Below are positions 1 to 8,940 of a DNA stretch of 46,781 nucleotides, in pieces; position 1 is the first letter of the stretch, and every line of letters begins with the position of its first letter. This stretch comes from Rhizaria sp. SCN 62-66 (lineage: Eukaryota; Rhizaria, unplaced): positions 1 through 46,781 of the forward strand of contig MEDY01000235.1 in NCBI GenBank assembly GCA_001724265.1. The letters run 5' to 3'. The translations under genes were made by a program, and so were the position numbers. The notes under the pieces are model-generated. The model was not told the origin of the DNA, did not search any database, and was given only the letters and a program-made list of their open reading frames with translations.

Positions 1-379
1 AGAAGATCTTGTTGGCCTCGCTCTGGGTGAGTCCGTGGCGCTTGGTGACGAGCGCGCGCTCCTGCTGCTCCGTGACCTCGATCTGGTCCAGGATAGCCAT
101 AGCCTGCGCGGACAGAGCCTCGGTCGTCACCTGGGAGTCGGCCTCGAGCGCAGAGTGGTGCAGGTCGAGCTTCGCGAAGAACTCGCGCTCCTCCGACGCA
201 GACTGCGGGAGGAGATTGAGGGCGATGCGGTTCGACGCCTGCTTAGGCTCGTCGGCATACTCCACCTCGGCGTACTCGACAGCACCCGCTCCCGAAGAAG
301 CGGCGCCATCGACGGCCGTGGCGAGCGCCGCCGTGGCGTACAACGCCACGAACAGCATGACAGAAACCAAAAACTTCAT
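1..379 (-). CDS. Secreted protein of unknown function, N-terminal part only (3' end lies off the window)
   Basis: The start is the ATG at 379-377, preceded by AACCAAA. The first ~20 residues are a typical signal peptide (MKFLVSVMLFVALYATAALA), so the product is probably exported or enters the endomembrane system. The visible 126 residues then hold a short acidic Tyr/Glu stretch (AVEYAEVEYADEP) and a helical, Gln/Glu-rich region with no cysteines. I do not recognise the family. The frame is open to the window edge with no TAG, TAA or TGA. The gene lies downstream of the NAD(P)HX epimerase gene on the same strand, with 635 bp between them. Possibilities include a secreted cell-surface or lysosomal protein; nothing visible decides. 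Confidence 0.7.
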   Translation of the reverse strand, partial: MKFLVSVMLFVALYATAALATAVDGAASSGAGAVEYAEVEYADEPKQASNRIALNLLPQSASEEREFFAKLDLHHSALEADSQVTTEALSAQAMAILDQIEVTEQQERALVTKRHGLTQSEANKIF

Positions 380-1014
380 TTTGGTTCCGCCCACACACTG
401 ATAGCAGAGCGAGCAGAGGGGCAAAACAGGAAGGGGAGGCAAGAGAAAGATGAAGTGAGAAGGGGAGCTGTGATGACGAGGGTGAATCAAACAGGGGTCT
501 CTAGCGGGTACTACAGAGCGCGCTGCGGGTTCAAAAGTACGTCCACATTGTTTTTCAGGGGAGATGATGAGCGATTTACAGCATAGTGTCCCCGTCGGCT
601 TTGTTGTCAGGTCGCACGGGGGCCTCAGAAACCAAGGTGTCTCCCTCAGTTTCACTTGGCCCTAGGGAGGAGGCTAAGGAGAGGGATGCGGCGCATTTGG
701 CAGAAATGTAGGAATATATTTGAAGAGATTCAGGGCGCCAAGATCCGTATTGCGAACGAGACCCCGGCTTCACGTTGCTTTTGCTATCACATTACCCTTC
801 GAAAGTTCCTCCTTGTCCCCTCGGTCTGGGAGGCGACTTAACTTCTTGACGCCCAGACCTTCACCACTTAAAGCTAAATATTTTGGCCTGTTTGAACAAT
901 GTAACTTTATTATTATTGCAAAAAAACAACGGTTGTATTATTTTCAGACTAATTAGCACTTAGTTTTATTAATTTTGTTTTCATGATCATTTGCATTCCC
1001 TACCATATCTTCAC
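380..1014. other. Intergenic region with promoter side of the secreted-protein gene and 3' UTR of the epimerase gene
   Basis: No conserved reading frame is seen. Base composition becomes AT-rich towards 850-1000. On the minus strand an AATAAA (965-970) lies about 45 nt after the epimerase stop codon and probably directs polyadenylation. The part next to 379 should hold the promoter and 5' UTR of the secreted-protein gene; no clear TATA element was identified. Confidence 0.5.
965..970 (-). other. AATAAA polyadenylation signal of the epimerase gene
   Basis: The plus strand reads tttatt, so the minus strand reads AATAAA, 45 nt downstream of the TGA at 1017-1015. The spacing and AT-rich surroundings suit a eukaryotic cleavage/polyadenylation signal. 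Confidence 0.45.
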
Positions 1015-2418
1015 TCAGACGCTCTTGCTGGACCACAAAACACAGCTCTGCTCGAGTCCCTGGTACGCGTACACTGGCACGTTGTACTTTTTGCGCACGC
1101 CCAACGGCACAAACCGCCCCCCCACAGCGTGCACAAACCTTGCAGCGCGCGTGGGCCCAGCTGTCCCCGACTTTCCTCCACTCTAGCCGTCCGCATGCGT
1201 TACTGCAGTTGTCGCTGCGGCCGCTTCAACCTCTGCGGTGGCCTGCTGCTGGAACGCGCGCGCGCAGCCCTTGGGCGCGGTGAGCGAGACGAGCATGTGC
1301 GGCATCACGCCGGTGCCGTAGACGTCGCCCGCGGTGACTTCCCAGCCAGACGGCACGTCGACGCTCACTGTCACGGTTGCGGTCGCAGTCGCGGCCGAGT
1401 CCGAGGCTTGCGCCGCTGAAGGGATGCTCGAGTTCACAGCAGTCGTCTTGGCCACAGACGCTGCGGCTGCGGCGGGGACACTGGTGCTGCTTTCACGCGA
1501 AATCCCGGCCTGCCAACTCTGGTTAGCTGCTGCAGCGCCAGCGCTCTTGTCGTCACTGTTGCGCAGAGATGCAGACGACTGAGCGCTGACCTTGCTGAGA
1601 AAGACGAGGAAGTCGTCAAAGGGAGCCCGCACCAGGGCGCGGATGCGGGCTTCGCAGTCTTCTGTCGCCAATGACAACGGTTGTGCGCTTTGACCGGGCA
1701 TCTGAGCGCAGGTCGCGGGTGGAGTGAAGGAGAAACCAAAGACGGAGTCGATGACGATGCTGGGAAACACCGTGTCAGCGGTGACGCAAGCGGCAGAAGC
1801 GGTGGGATCAGCCCAACCAACAACAGCAAGTGCGTTGGGAATAGAGACAGCGGTCGCAACGCCAATGTCGTTGCATTGGCGCAGCAGGGCCTAGTAGTGG
1901 CTACCGGGACGGGGCGCACGGGGCGCAGCAACAACAACCGAGTATCTATGAAGGTTACACAACGAAAAGAAGTAGATAAGTGAAGTTTGCATAGAATATC
2001 ACTACATAAGAGTATCGAAAATTCAATTTGGAGATAAAAGCTATTAGAAGTGACAATAAGCAGAGATACGAGGAAACAAAGAAGTGGTAGTTGCGTACCC
2101 TGCGTGTTTGAGATGGCGAGCTGCAACGAGCCCGTCACCACCGTTGTTGCCAGGTCCAGCCAAAACAATAACGCGAGGGAAAGAAGTGGTAGGATACTCT
2201 TTGTTGATAGCCTCTGCGCAGCTTAAACCTGCAAGTTCCATCAGCTGTTCTAACTTGAAGTTGTAGGGTCCCATGAGGTCTTCGTCCAGCGCAGCCGCTG
2301 CCGGTTGTTCCAGGTAAAACGACTCTGATGTCGACATAATTTTCGTGCTAAACTGTTTTAGTATAGACCTGTTCAAGCAAAGTGGGGCAATCGGCTTCTG
2401 ACGACGCAGGACCAACAT
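1015..2418 (-). CDS. NAXE: NAD(P)HX epimerase (NAXE/AIBP, YjeF N-terminal family) with two in-frame TAG codons
   Basis: This enzyme epimerises damaged hydrated NAD(P)H (R form to S form) for repair by NAD(P)HX dehydratase, usually in mitochondria. Exon 1 is 2418-2099, the intron 2098-1946 (GTACGC...CATAG), exon 2 1945-1015, ending in TGA; 416 codons. The family signature [20 protein letters not shown] lies in exon 1. Exon 2 gives the DSVFGFSF motif, VDVPSGW, SLTAPKG and a C-terminal GGRFVP...KKYNVPVY block as in animal AIBP. TAG codons lie in frame at 1893-1891 (before LLRQCND, a conserved helix) and 1185-1183 (before the conserved C-terminal block), so TAG must be translated or the protein is broken in two conserved places. 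Low-complexity inserts follow FGFSF and SLTAPKG. Start choice: [12 protein letters not shown] at 2418 gives a mitochondrial-type basic leader; ATGs at 2466, 2427 and 2337 are alternatives. Confidence 0.9.
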
Positions 2419-2667
2419 ATGGCTCATTGATTCTCGAGACCTGACTCGTTTCAAGACCCACCACAAACAACACTACAACTGTCACTGGACACGATATCAA
2501 GCTAGTAGCTTCTTTATTCAAGACAAAAAACGGTGAAACTACAAAAATACAGGTTATACATACTAGTACATAAGTTATTTCCCACGAATCCACGCGACAT
2601 ACCTTCCATGCTCAGCCCAAGACTTCTACGCACAAGAGTGATTCCAGCACTTGTGTGGAGTGGTTGT

Positions 2668-4667
2668 TTAAAGGAGCGCGACGATGATAGGCTTGTCCCA
2701 CGGGTGGGGTCCCGAGCGCGAGAGCTGGCTGGGCATGTCCACAGGCCCCGCGCTGTAGGTTGCCGCGCCAGGCGCCGCCGCGGTGCCGTTGCTCGCGAGC
2801 CGCTTGGCGCCGCTGGATCCGCTGCCGTTGCCGCTGTTGCCGCTGCCGCTGCCGTTGCCGTTGCTATTGCTGTTACCGCCGTGGGGCGTGTTAAGAGGCA
2901 GCGAGGGCGCGAAGCGCAGGTCGCGCAGACTGGACGGCGTGTACGTGCCGCCCGTCACCGCGTTCTGCACGCCCGCCTCGGCACTGCTACTCGCACTCTG
3001 TGACTGCGCAGAGCCGGCGGCGGCGGCGGCGGCGGCGGCGACAGGGTCGGCCGTCTGCGTCTGCGTCTGCTTCTGCTTCTGCTCGGTCTCGAAGTCCTGC
3101 GCGCCCTTGGAGTCCTCGCTCTCGACGGCGGCCAGCCGCAGTCTCTCGATGCTGGCGCGCGTGCCCTCGCTGGCCAGAGCGTCGCCGAAGCGCGCCGTCG
3201 CGTGTGGCATGATAGACTCAACTGTCGCCGCGTCGGGCAGGCGCCGCACCACCGACGCGGACACGCCATACTCGCCCTCGCCCTTGCCCTTGGCCTTGCT
3301 GCCGTCGCCCTTGCTACCCCCACCGCTGACACCGCTGCTGTTGCTGCTCGCGTCGGCGTTGGAATTAGCAGCGGCGGCCGCGGCGGCGCCGAGCGTAGAC
3401 TGGGGGTCCTTGAGGAGCTTTGCGATGACGGGCGAGGGCGAGGAGGCCGCCGAGACGGGGTCGCGCACGCGCACGAGCGCCTCCTGGATGACGGTGACGA
3501 CGTGCACGCCCTGCTGCGTGAAGACCTTGCCGATGAGCAGGCAGCGCGAGCCCTTCATGCGCTCGCAGATAACGTCGTAGAGCAGCCACTCGTCCGCGCG
3601 GAAATCGGGGTCGTGGAAGTATATAGTGTGGTCCAGCGACGAGGGCTTGACGTTGGGGTCGAACGACACGAGGCCGTGCGCCTTGGTGGCCACACCGATG
3701 ATGCCCCAGTCGCTGAGGTACGCCAGCGCGACGTGGTGCACCGTCTGCTGGTTCGGCAGCCGCCCGCGCACGCGCATCCACACGCGACGGTGCGGCGCGC
3801 GCAGCGGCGGCGTCGAGGACCACGCGTCCCAGGAGCCGTCGAAGTCGTCGGTCCATTTGATGTCGAACGGGATGGGTTGCACGGCCGAGCGCGCGAGCAT
3901 CTTGCGCGTGCGCAGCGGCAGCCGCGCGTCCTGCGCCAGCTCGCGCATCTGCGTGTTGATCAACGGCAGCGCGTCGGGGTGCGGCACGTCGGGCATCGGC
4001 AGCTGGTGCTCCAGCGGAACCTTCTCGCGCGAGCAGAAGTTGACGGCGCACGTGAAGATCGGCACGCCCGCCTGCACGGCCACCACACGGCGCGCGCAAA
4101 ACGACGGCGAGTCCTTGAGATTGTCGACGTAGTACAGGATGCCCGAGTCGTCGTCGCCGGCACGCAGGAAGTACGAGTGCAACGAGTGGATCGAGTACTT
4201 GCTCGCGTCCACCGTGCGCTGCGCCGACACGATCGCCTGCGAGACGGTCTGGCCACTAAAGACATGTAGGGGCAAAAACACACATGTAAAGACGTATTCT
4301 AGCTGTAAGCTATGGCTTAGAAAGCAAATGTTAGACGAGAAAACAAGACAGTAAAGGAGTTGAACGAGTCAAGAGCTAGAGAAGTACGTACCCATAGACG
4401 CGGCCCCAGCGGGGCTCAGCGGGCGACCAACCACGGAAAACATTGACGTCAATCTCTGTCAAGACATGAAAAAGTAGGTAGAGGTAAAAAATGCGTGATG
4501 AGTGAGTAAATGGGCAGGTATATCGAAAGAAAAACGACGTGGAGGGGGAGAAAGTGGTCGGGAAACAGACCTTCAAGCTCGAGGATTTCCTTCAGAGCGG
4601 TCGCAGCCGTAGCCGGGGCGTCATCGTTGCCCGCGGACGAAGTGTTGCGTTCAGCCGCGGTAAGCAT
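2668..4667 (-). CDS. ACOT8: Acyl-CoA thioesterase II (ACOT8/TesB family)
   Basis: Hydrolyses acyl-CoA to free fatty acid and CoA; eukaryotic members are mostly peroxisomal. Three exons: 4667-4571, 4455-4392 and 4255-2668, with introns 4570-4456 (GTCTGT...ACAG) and 4391-4256 (GTACGT...TTTAG). Joined they give 582 aa ending in TAA. The double-hotdog fold is clear. The first half reads EIDVNVFRG...RVYGGQTVSQAIVSAQ, then SLHSYFLRAGD and FCARRVVAVQ. The second half has LDHTIYFH (catalytic Asp region), FRADEWLLYD and VIQEALVR (catalytic Gln region). After about residue 330 comes a long Ala/Ser/Gly/Asn-rich tail absent from usual members (~320 aa), ending PWDKPIIVALL. No SKL-type peroxisomal signal is visible at the C-terminus. 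It is divergent from the SNARE gene, with a shared ~650 bp upstream region. Confidence 0.9.
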
Positions 4668-5316
4668 AGTTCGCAGAAAACAAGTCTAGGTTGCAAGGAG
4701 ATGGCGCAAAGCTGTGTGGCAAGAGGGAAGTTGGACGGTTGAAGGAGCCCTACATTCCGGCCAAAAGAAAGAACGTCAAAATAAGTATTACAGTGAGATT
4801 ATGGAGATACAGCATTTAAAATATTACAGAATATTCAGTGTACATATAAACTGTGGCGATTTCAAACCATTTGACGATTGTTATTGCGTTCAAATTTGCT
4901 ATTCCCAAAGTCGGCGACGTGAGCCGACGGGCTGTCATCGAAGCCGAACAGTTCGCAAAAAATCGATCAGTTAAGTTTTGTGGTTAGTTTGATCTTATGG
5001 TTGTGCACCGTTTTCCATCGTCATACAGCTGAGATATTGCCACTCCAAGATATCAGCGACAGGTCACTACTTATATCCTTTATTATGCGTCTAGAAAACC
5101 CGATCTCTGATTACAAAAGTTTATTTTTCACTCTGACCACGACGTCGCGTTTCAACGACTCTCTTCCTAACTTTCAATCATGCATTTCGTTCTCTTATTT
5201 TTCTCTTTTCAATTCCAAACTCATAGGCCCTTTTTATCAAGCGCGTTAATACCACAAAAGCGCTCCATTCATCCTACCCAGCGCTTTTTTCCCGACCTAC
5301 ACAAGTTCTTATTCGA
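4668..5316. promoter_or_regulatory. Divergent intergenic region between the thioesterase and SNARE genes
   Basis: The two flanking genes start outward from this 649 bp AT-rich stretch, so it must hold both promoters and 5' UTRs. A pyrimidine-rich stretch lies near 5180-5300 just before the SNARE ATG. No individual element could be assigned and no coding homology is seen. Confidence 0.45.
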
Positions 5317-6393
5317 ATGTCGCGTCGCGTCGACGCCGACGCCGAGGCGATGCGCCGCGAGCTCGCCGCCTACCCATCCGGCGGCGACAGCGGCTCCGCT
5401 TTCTCTGCTGGCCTGTCGCCCGCCGCGGCTCGCGCGCGCGCCGGCCGCCCCCACCCTCGCCACCGCGGCCATGGTAGCTCGAACACCACCGGTGACGACG
5501 ACGGCGAAGACGACCCGTCGTCCTGGGTAACGTCCTCGCGCCCCCGCGGCGCGTCTGCGCGCGAGCACCACGGCTCCCACAGCGGCGGCCACGCGGGCCA
5601 CGTGAGCGCCGCGAGCGAGGAGGCGTACGCGCGCGAGCTGGCGGACCGGAACCTGGGCGCGCTGCGCGACACGCACGCGACGCTGGCCGACGCGCAGCGC
5701 ACGGGCGAGGCCACGGCGGCACGTCTGGCGCAGCAGGGCGAGCAGCTGCGCCGCGTCGAGGGCGACCTGGACAAGACAAACCACACGCTCTCGCTCTCGC
5801 AGCGCGTGCTGGGCGGCATGCAGAGCTTTGGCACCGCGTTCGCGAACATGTTCACCTCCGCCCCCAAGCCTCTGCCCGCGCCAGAGCCCGCCGCCGCTAA
5901 CGCCAGTGCACAGACCGCGTCGGCCAGGGGCTCGCCCGCGCTCGCGCCGACGCGGGGACAGCAGCAGTCGCAGCAGCAGCAGCAGCAGCAGCAGCAGCGG
6001 GGCAACTACAGCAGCAACGGCGGCTACAACATCGGCTCTGGCTCTGGCTCTGGCTCTGGCTTTGGCGCTGCTAGCGCTGCTAGCGCTGCTAGCGCTGCTG
6101 GCGCAGGCGCTGGCGCAGGCGCTGGCAAGGGCCGGAGTGGCGCCGCGGTCGCCGTGGGCGCCGGCGCCGGCGACGAGGACACGCTGGCGTACGTGCGGCA
6201 GCGGCGCGCGGAGGAGGAGGCCGTGCTGGACGACTTCGCCAACTCGCTCGAGGACCTGAAGCGCGTGTCGCTGGCTATGAACAGCGAGCTCAAGAGCCAG
6301 GCGCAGGCGCTCGACCGCATCGACGACAAGATGGCACTCGCCAAAGGGCGCATGACCGAGCAGACCAAAACCATGGACCGGATGCTCAAGTGA
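5317..6393 (+). CDS. SNAP-25/SNAP-29-like Qbc SNARE
   Basis: Provides two of the four helices of a SNARE bundle that fuses transport vesicles with target membranes. Intronless, 358 aa, ATG to TGA. The N-terminal third is Ala/Gly/His-rich and disordered. SNARE helix 1 covers about residues 100-170 and contains QQGEQLRRVEGDLDK, closely matching the SNAP-25 layer region, with the zero-layer Gln kept. A linker of about 130 residues holds a poly-Gln run, (GS)n and (AAS)n repeats. SNARE helix 2 is at the C-terminus (about 300-358) with SQAQALDRIDDKMALAK, also keeping its zero-layer Gln. There is no transmembrane segment and no clear palmitoylation Cys cluster in the linker, so membrane contact is probably through partners, more like SNAP-29/SNAP-47 than SNAP-25. 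An upstream NPF motif (as in SNAP-29) was not seen. Confidence 0.9.
   Translation: MSRRVDADAEAMRRELAAYPSGGDSGSAFSAGLSPAAARARAGRPHPRHRGHGSSNTTGDDDGEDDPSSWVTSSRPRGASAREHHGSHSGGHAGHVSAASEEAYARELADRNLGALRDTHATLADAQRTGEATAARLAQQGEQLRRVEGDLDKTNHTLSLSQRVLGGMQSFGTAFANMFTSAPKPLPAPEPAAANASAQTASARGSPALAPTRGQQQSQQQQQQQQQRGNYSSNGGYNIGSGSGSGSGFGAASAASAASAAGAGAGAGAGKGRSGAAVAVGAGAGDEDTLAYVRQRRAEEEAVLDDFANSLEDLKRVSLAMNSELKSQAQALDRIDDKMALAKGRMTEQTKTMDRMLK
5959..5997 (+). repeat. CAG microsatellite coding poly-Gln in the SNARE linker
   Basis: A near-perfect CAG run (one TCG interruption near its start) encodes QQQSQ followed by nine Gln. It lies in the disordered linker between the two SNARE helices and is directly followed by GGC/TCT (Gly-Ser) and GCT-AGC (Ala-Ser) repeats up to about 6125. 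Such tracts typically vary in length between strains. Confidence 0.85.
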
Positions 6394-6871
6394 GGGCGGG
6401 CTGGTCAGCGATGCGAGAACGAGTAGGTTTGCGTGTAAAGTAAAAGTTGTGAGCTGAGTTGGAATGAACTCTTTGAATGAAGGAGGGTCAGTTCTAAAGT
6501 GATTTTAAGTGTAAATTGTTATGTTTGAGGCGCAACAGAGCTCTTTAAGTACTATATGCGAAGAAAAGGTCCTCATGAATACATCATCAGTGTCATAATT
6601 GTATATTTCTTTCTTTGACCGCTGTCGCAGGGCACAACGGATACTTGCTTGTTGAGAGCTTGAATGATAATGTTGGTATCAAACGAGTTTGATCGTCAAT
6701 ACGAATATGTTTTCAATACTCAGACACTTCACGAGTTATTATATACTCCCGTGATTTCATAGTTGAGGTTCAGCGATATAGACAGTATAATCCACCTTCA
6801 ATCTTCCCCACTCTCCCACTATCTTCGACCTGATCGCTTTGTTGTCATTTTGTTTCGTTTTCCAGGCGCGC
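6394..6871. other. Intergenic region before RCE1
   Basis: This 478 bp AT-rich segment has no coding homology. Its last ~70 bp is strongly pyrimidine-rich and ends TTTTCCAG six bases before the RCE1 ATG. That looks like the 3' end of an intron in the 5' UTR, but no matching donor was identified with confidence. Confidence 0.4.
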
Positions 6872-8499
6872 ATGTGGGTTTCTTTGAGCGTGCCCTCAGC
6901 GATCGCGTCCGTGCTAGTGGTGTACGCAATCTACATTGCGCCGCGGTTTGTGTGGCCGCTGGTGTACTGGGAACGCCGCGGCATACCACTGACCGACCCC
7001 AACATCGTCTTCCGTCGCATGCTCGGCATTTTCGCCATGACGGCGCTGCTACCGCCACTTTTCCTTTACACCTTCTCCACCTCAGACGCGCCCGCGTTGT
7101 CTGTGCTCTTTTCAGCGCACGCGGGCACCGCGGGGCCCTCGCTGCTAGCGTGGCTGGGCCTCTCCGCCTACGGCGGCGGCGTCGGCTCGTTCGTGCTCTA
7201 TCACTCGCTCGCCGTCGCCGCCGCTGTCGCGCTCGTGCTCCTCATGCTCGCGGGCCCGCTCTTCGCGATTGCCGTCGAAGCCGCGCTCACGCAATTCCCC
7301 CCCGAGTCTAACGCCAATACCAGCAGCAGTGCCAGCAGCAATGGCAGTGGCAGGGGTGTTGGCGACGACGGCACCCCGCGCTTCCTGCCGGCCGTAGCCC
7401 CCCGCGCGGCGTCGCTGTCCGCGGCGCTGCCTTCGCTGCAGCGCTGGGCCGCGAGCGTCTGGCGCGGCTACAGCGCCCGCGGCGGACTGCTCGCGGTCTT
7501 CCGTCAGCACTGCGCCGAGTTTTTCGGTCCCGCCACGATCGCGGCGGCCTGGCGCGCCGCGCTGCCCGGCATGCGCGCAGAGCTACGGGACGAGCTGCCC
7601 TGGCTGCTCCGCTCCTGGCTCAGCGGCAGCAAGGCGGGGAACAAGGCAGAGAGTAAGAGCGACGATAACAAGACTTCTGTGACCGACAGTAGGGGCGGCA
7701 TCAGCATCAGCAACCACAGCAGCCGCAGTGAGAGTGGTCAGAGCGGTCAGAGCGGTGAGAGTGTGGTGGCGCGCTTTGGCGACGAGGCCTCCTGGCGCGT
7801 GCCCAACCCCGTGCGGCCCTGCACGCTCAACAACGCGCGCGCGGTCATAGCCTCGGTCACGTACGTTTCGTGCCTAACCCTTGATTCTCTCTGCGAGCGA
7901 TTTCACTGATGATGCAGTATTTAAACATGTATTCCTACTATTTCAGACAAGCTCAACTTAAATTACAGCGTTTATTGTTGCATTTATTTAAAATAGGACA
8001 ATTCTTTTATATCACTGCCATTTACTGTTGTTTTCTCTCTTCTCTTTTCTCCCTTAGCGAGGAGGTGCTGATGCGCGCGCTGGCGTGCTCGCTGCTGCGC
8101 GCGGCGGGGCTGTCGCGCGGCTGGACGCTGGCGCTGTCGTCGCTGCTCTTCGGGCTTATCCACATCCCGGGCCACTACCCGCTGATGGCCCGCGCGGTGC
8201 GGCCGCCGCTGGCGCGCGTGCTGCTGCGCGCGCTGCCGCAGGTCGCCTACACGGCCGTCTTCGGCGCCGTCGCGGGCGCCTTTCTGCTGCGCACGGGCTC
8301 GCTTGCCGCACCCGTGGCCGCGCACGTGCTATGCAACTGGGCCGCGCGCGCGCTGCCCGAGCCGGGTTTCATGCACGCCGACAGCGCGGCGTGGGGGCTG
8401 CGCCGCGCGCTCTGGTGCGGCTGCGCGCTCGGCGTCGCCGCGTGCGTCGCGGCCTTCCCCTGGATCGCCAACGCGGACTTTTTTGCGCCCGAGATCTGA
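6872..8499 (+). CDS. RCE1: CAAX prenyl protease 2 (RCE1 family, CPBP intramembrane protease)
   Basis: Removes the last three residues of prenylated CAAX proteins (Ras, Rho and others) in the endoplasmic reticulum membrane. Exon 1 is 6872-7860, the intron 7861-8057 (GTACGT...CCCTTAG), exon 2 8058-8499, ending in TGA; 476 aa. The splice joins GTC-AC to C-GAG, giving VTEEVLMR, the catalytic Glu-Glu-xxx-Arg motif, right at the junction. Exon 2 also carries LLFGLIHIPGHYP (second motif with catalytic His), QVAYTAVFGAVAGAFLLRTG and AHVLCNW (His-xxx-Asn motif). Exon 1 encodes N-terminal membrane segments (about residues 5-25, 50-70, 90-135), then a hydrophilic Ser/Asn/Gly-rich insert. The start is the first ATG in this frame (MWVSLSVPS). 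It is close to the family's length apart from the insert. Confidence 0.92.
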
Positions 8500-8940
8500 G
8501 TGGGGTGCAGTGTGGCGCTGGCTGACGGCAGCAGAGCGGCTGGACTGGTGTCGCACTGACGAGGACGTGCCGAGTCACTGAAACGCTGCGTTTAGGTGAC
8601 GATTGAAAATATGGGGAGATATAGGGTATATAGCACGGCTTCGAGTTGCAAAGTATTATGATGTGGCACTTCAAGTTGTGATAATTACATAGTTGTTGAA
8701 TTCAAATACAAATCAGGTCAAGATCATTCCGATATCAATTGTTGGTTTGCGACTTTGGGTGTCGCCAGAGCTGTTTTTCAGGACGCCAGCCACCGATTCG
8801 GTCGGTTGGCTGACCGTCGGAGTCAAGAGCCGTTACTGCAGCGCGTTTTCATTGCGTACGAACTACAGAATCCGTTAAGGGAATCCAGAACAGCAAAACA
8901 AGTGAGTTGAGAGACGGATTTGTCTAAATTCGATTTCAAA
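8500..8940. other. Intergenic region between RCE1 and ZMYND12
   Basis: Contains the RCE1 3' UTR and the ZMYND12 promoter in 441 bp. No conserved frame was found; a short open frame at 8693-8878 has no coding character I trust. An imperfect GC-rich inverted stretch lies around 8790-8825 (CACCGATTCGGTCGGTTGG). Confidence 0.4.

Noticed and set aside
1946-2098. Possibility that the NAXE intron extends to the AG of the first TAG, removing that codon
   Set aside because: The reading phase would not match the exon 1 donor, and the family-like segment before the TAG (a Tyr, hydrophobics, then P-R-x-P) would be lost. The second TAG would remain unexplained anyway.
1434-2168. Alternative minus-strand frame across the NAXE intron
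   Set aside because: It reads intron and out-of-frame exon; the family motifs lie in the frame joined by the GTACGC...CATAG intron.
3202-4269. Plus-strand open frame of 355 codons opposite the thioesterase gene
   Set aside because: It is antisense to a clear ACOT8 exon; the absence of stops reflects high GC content.
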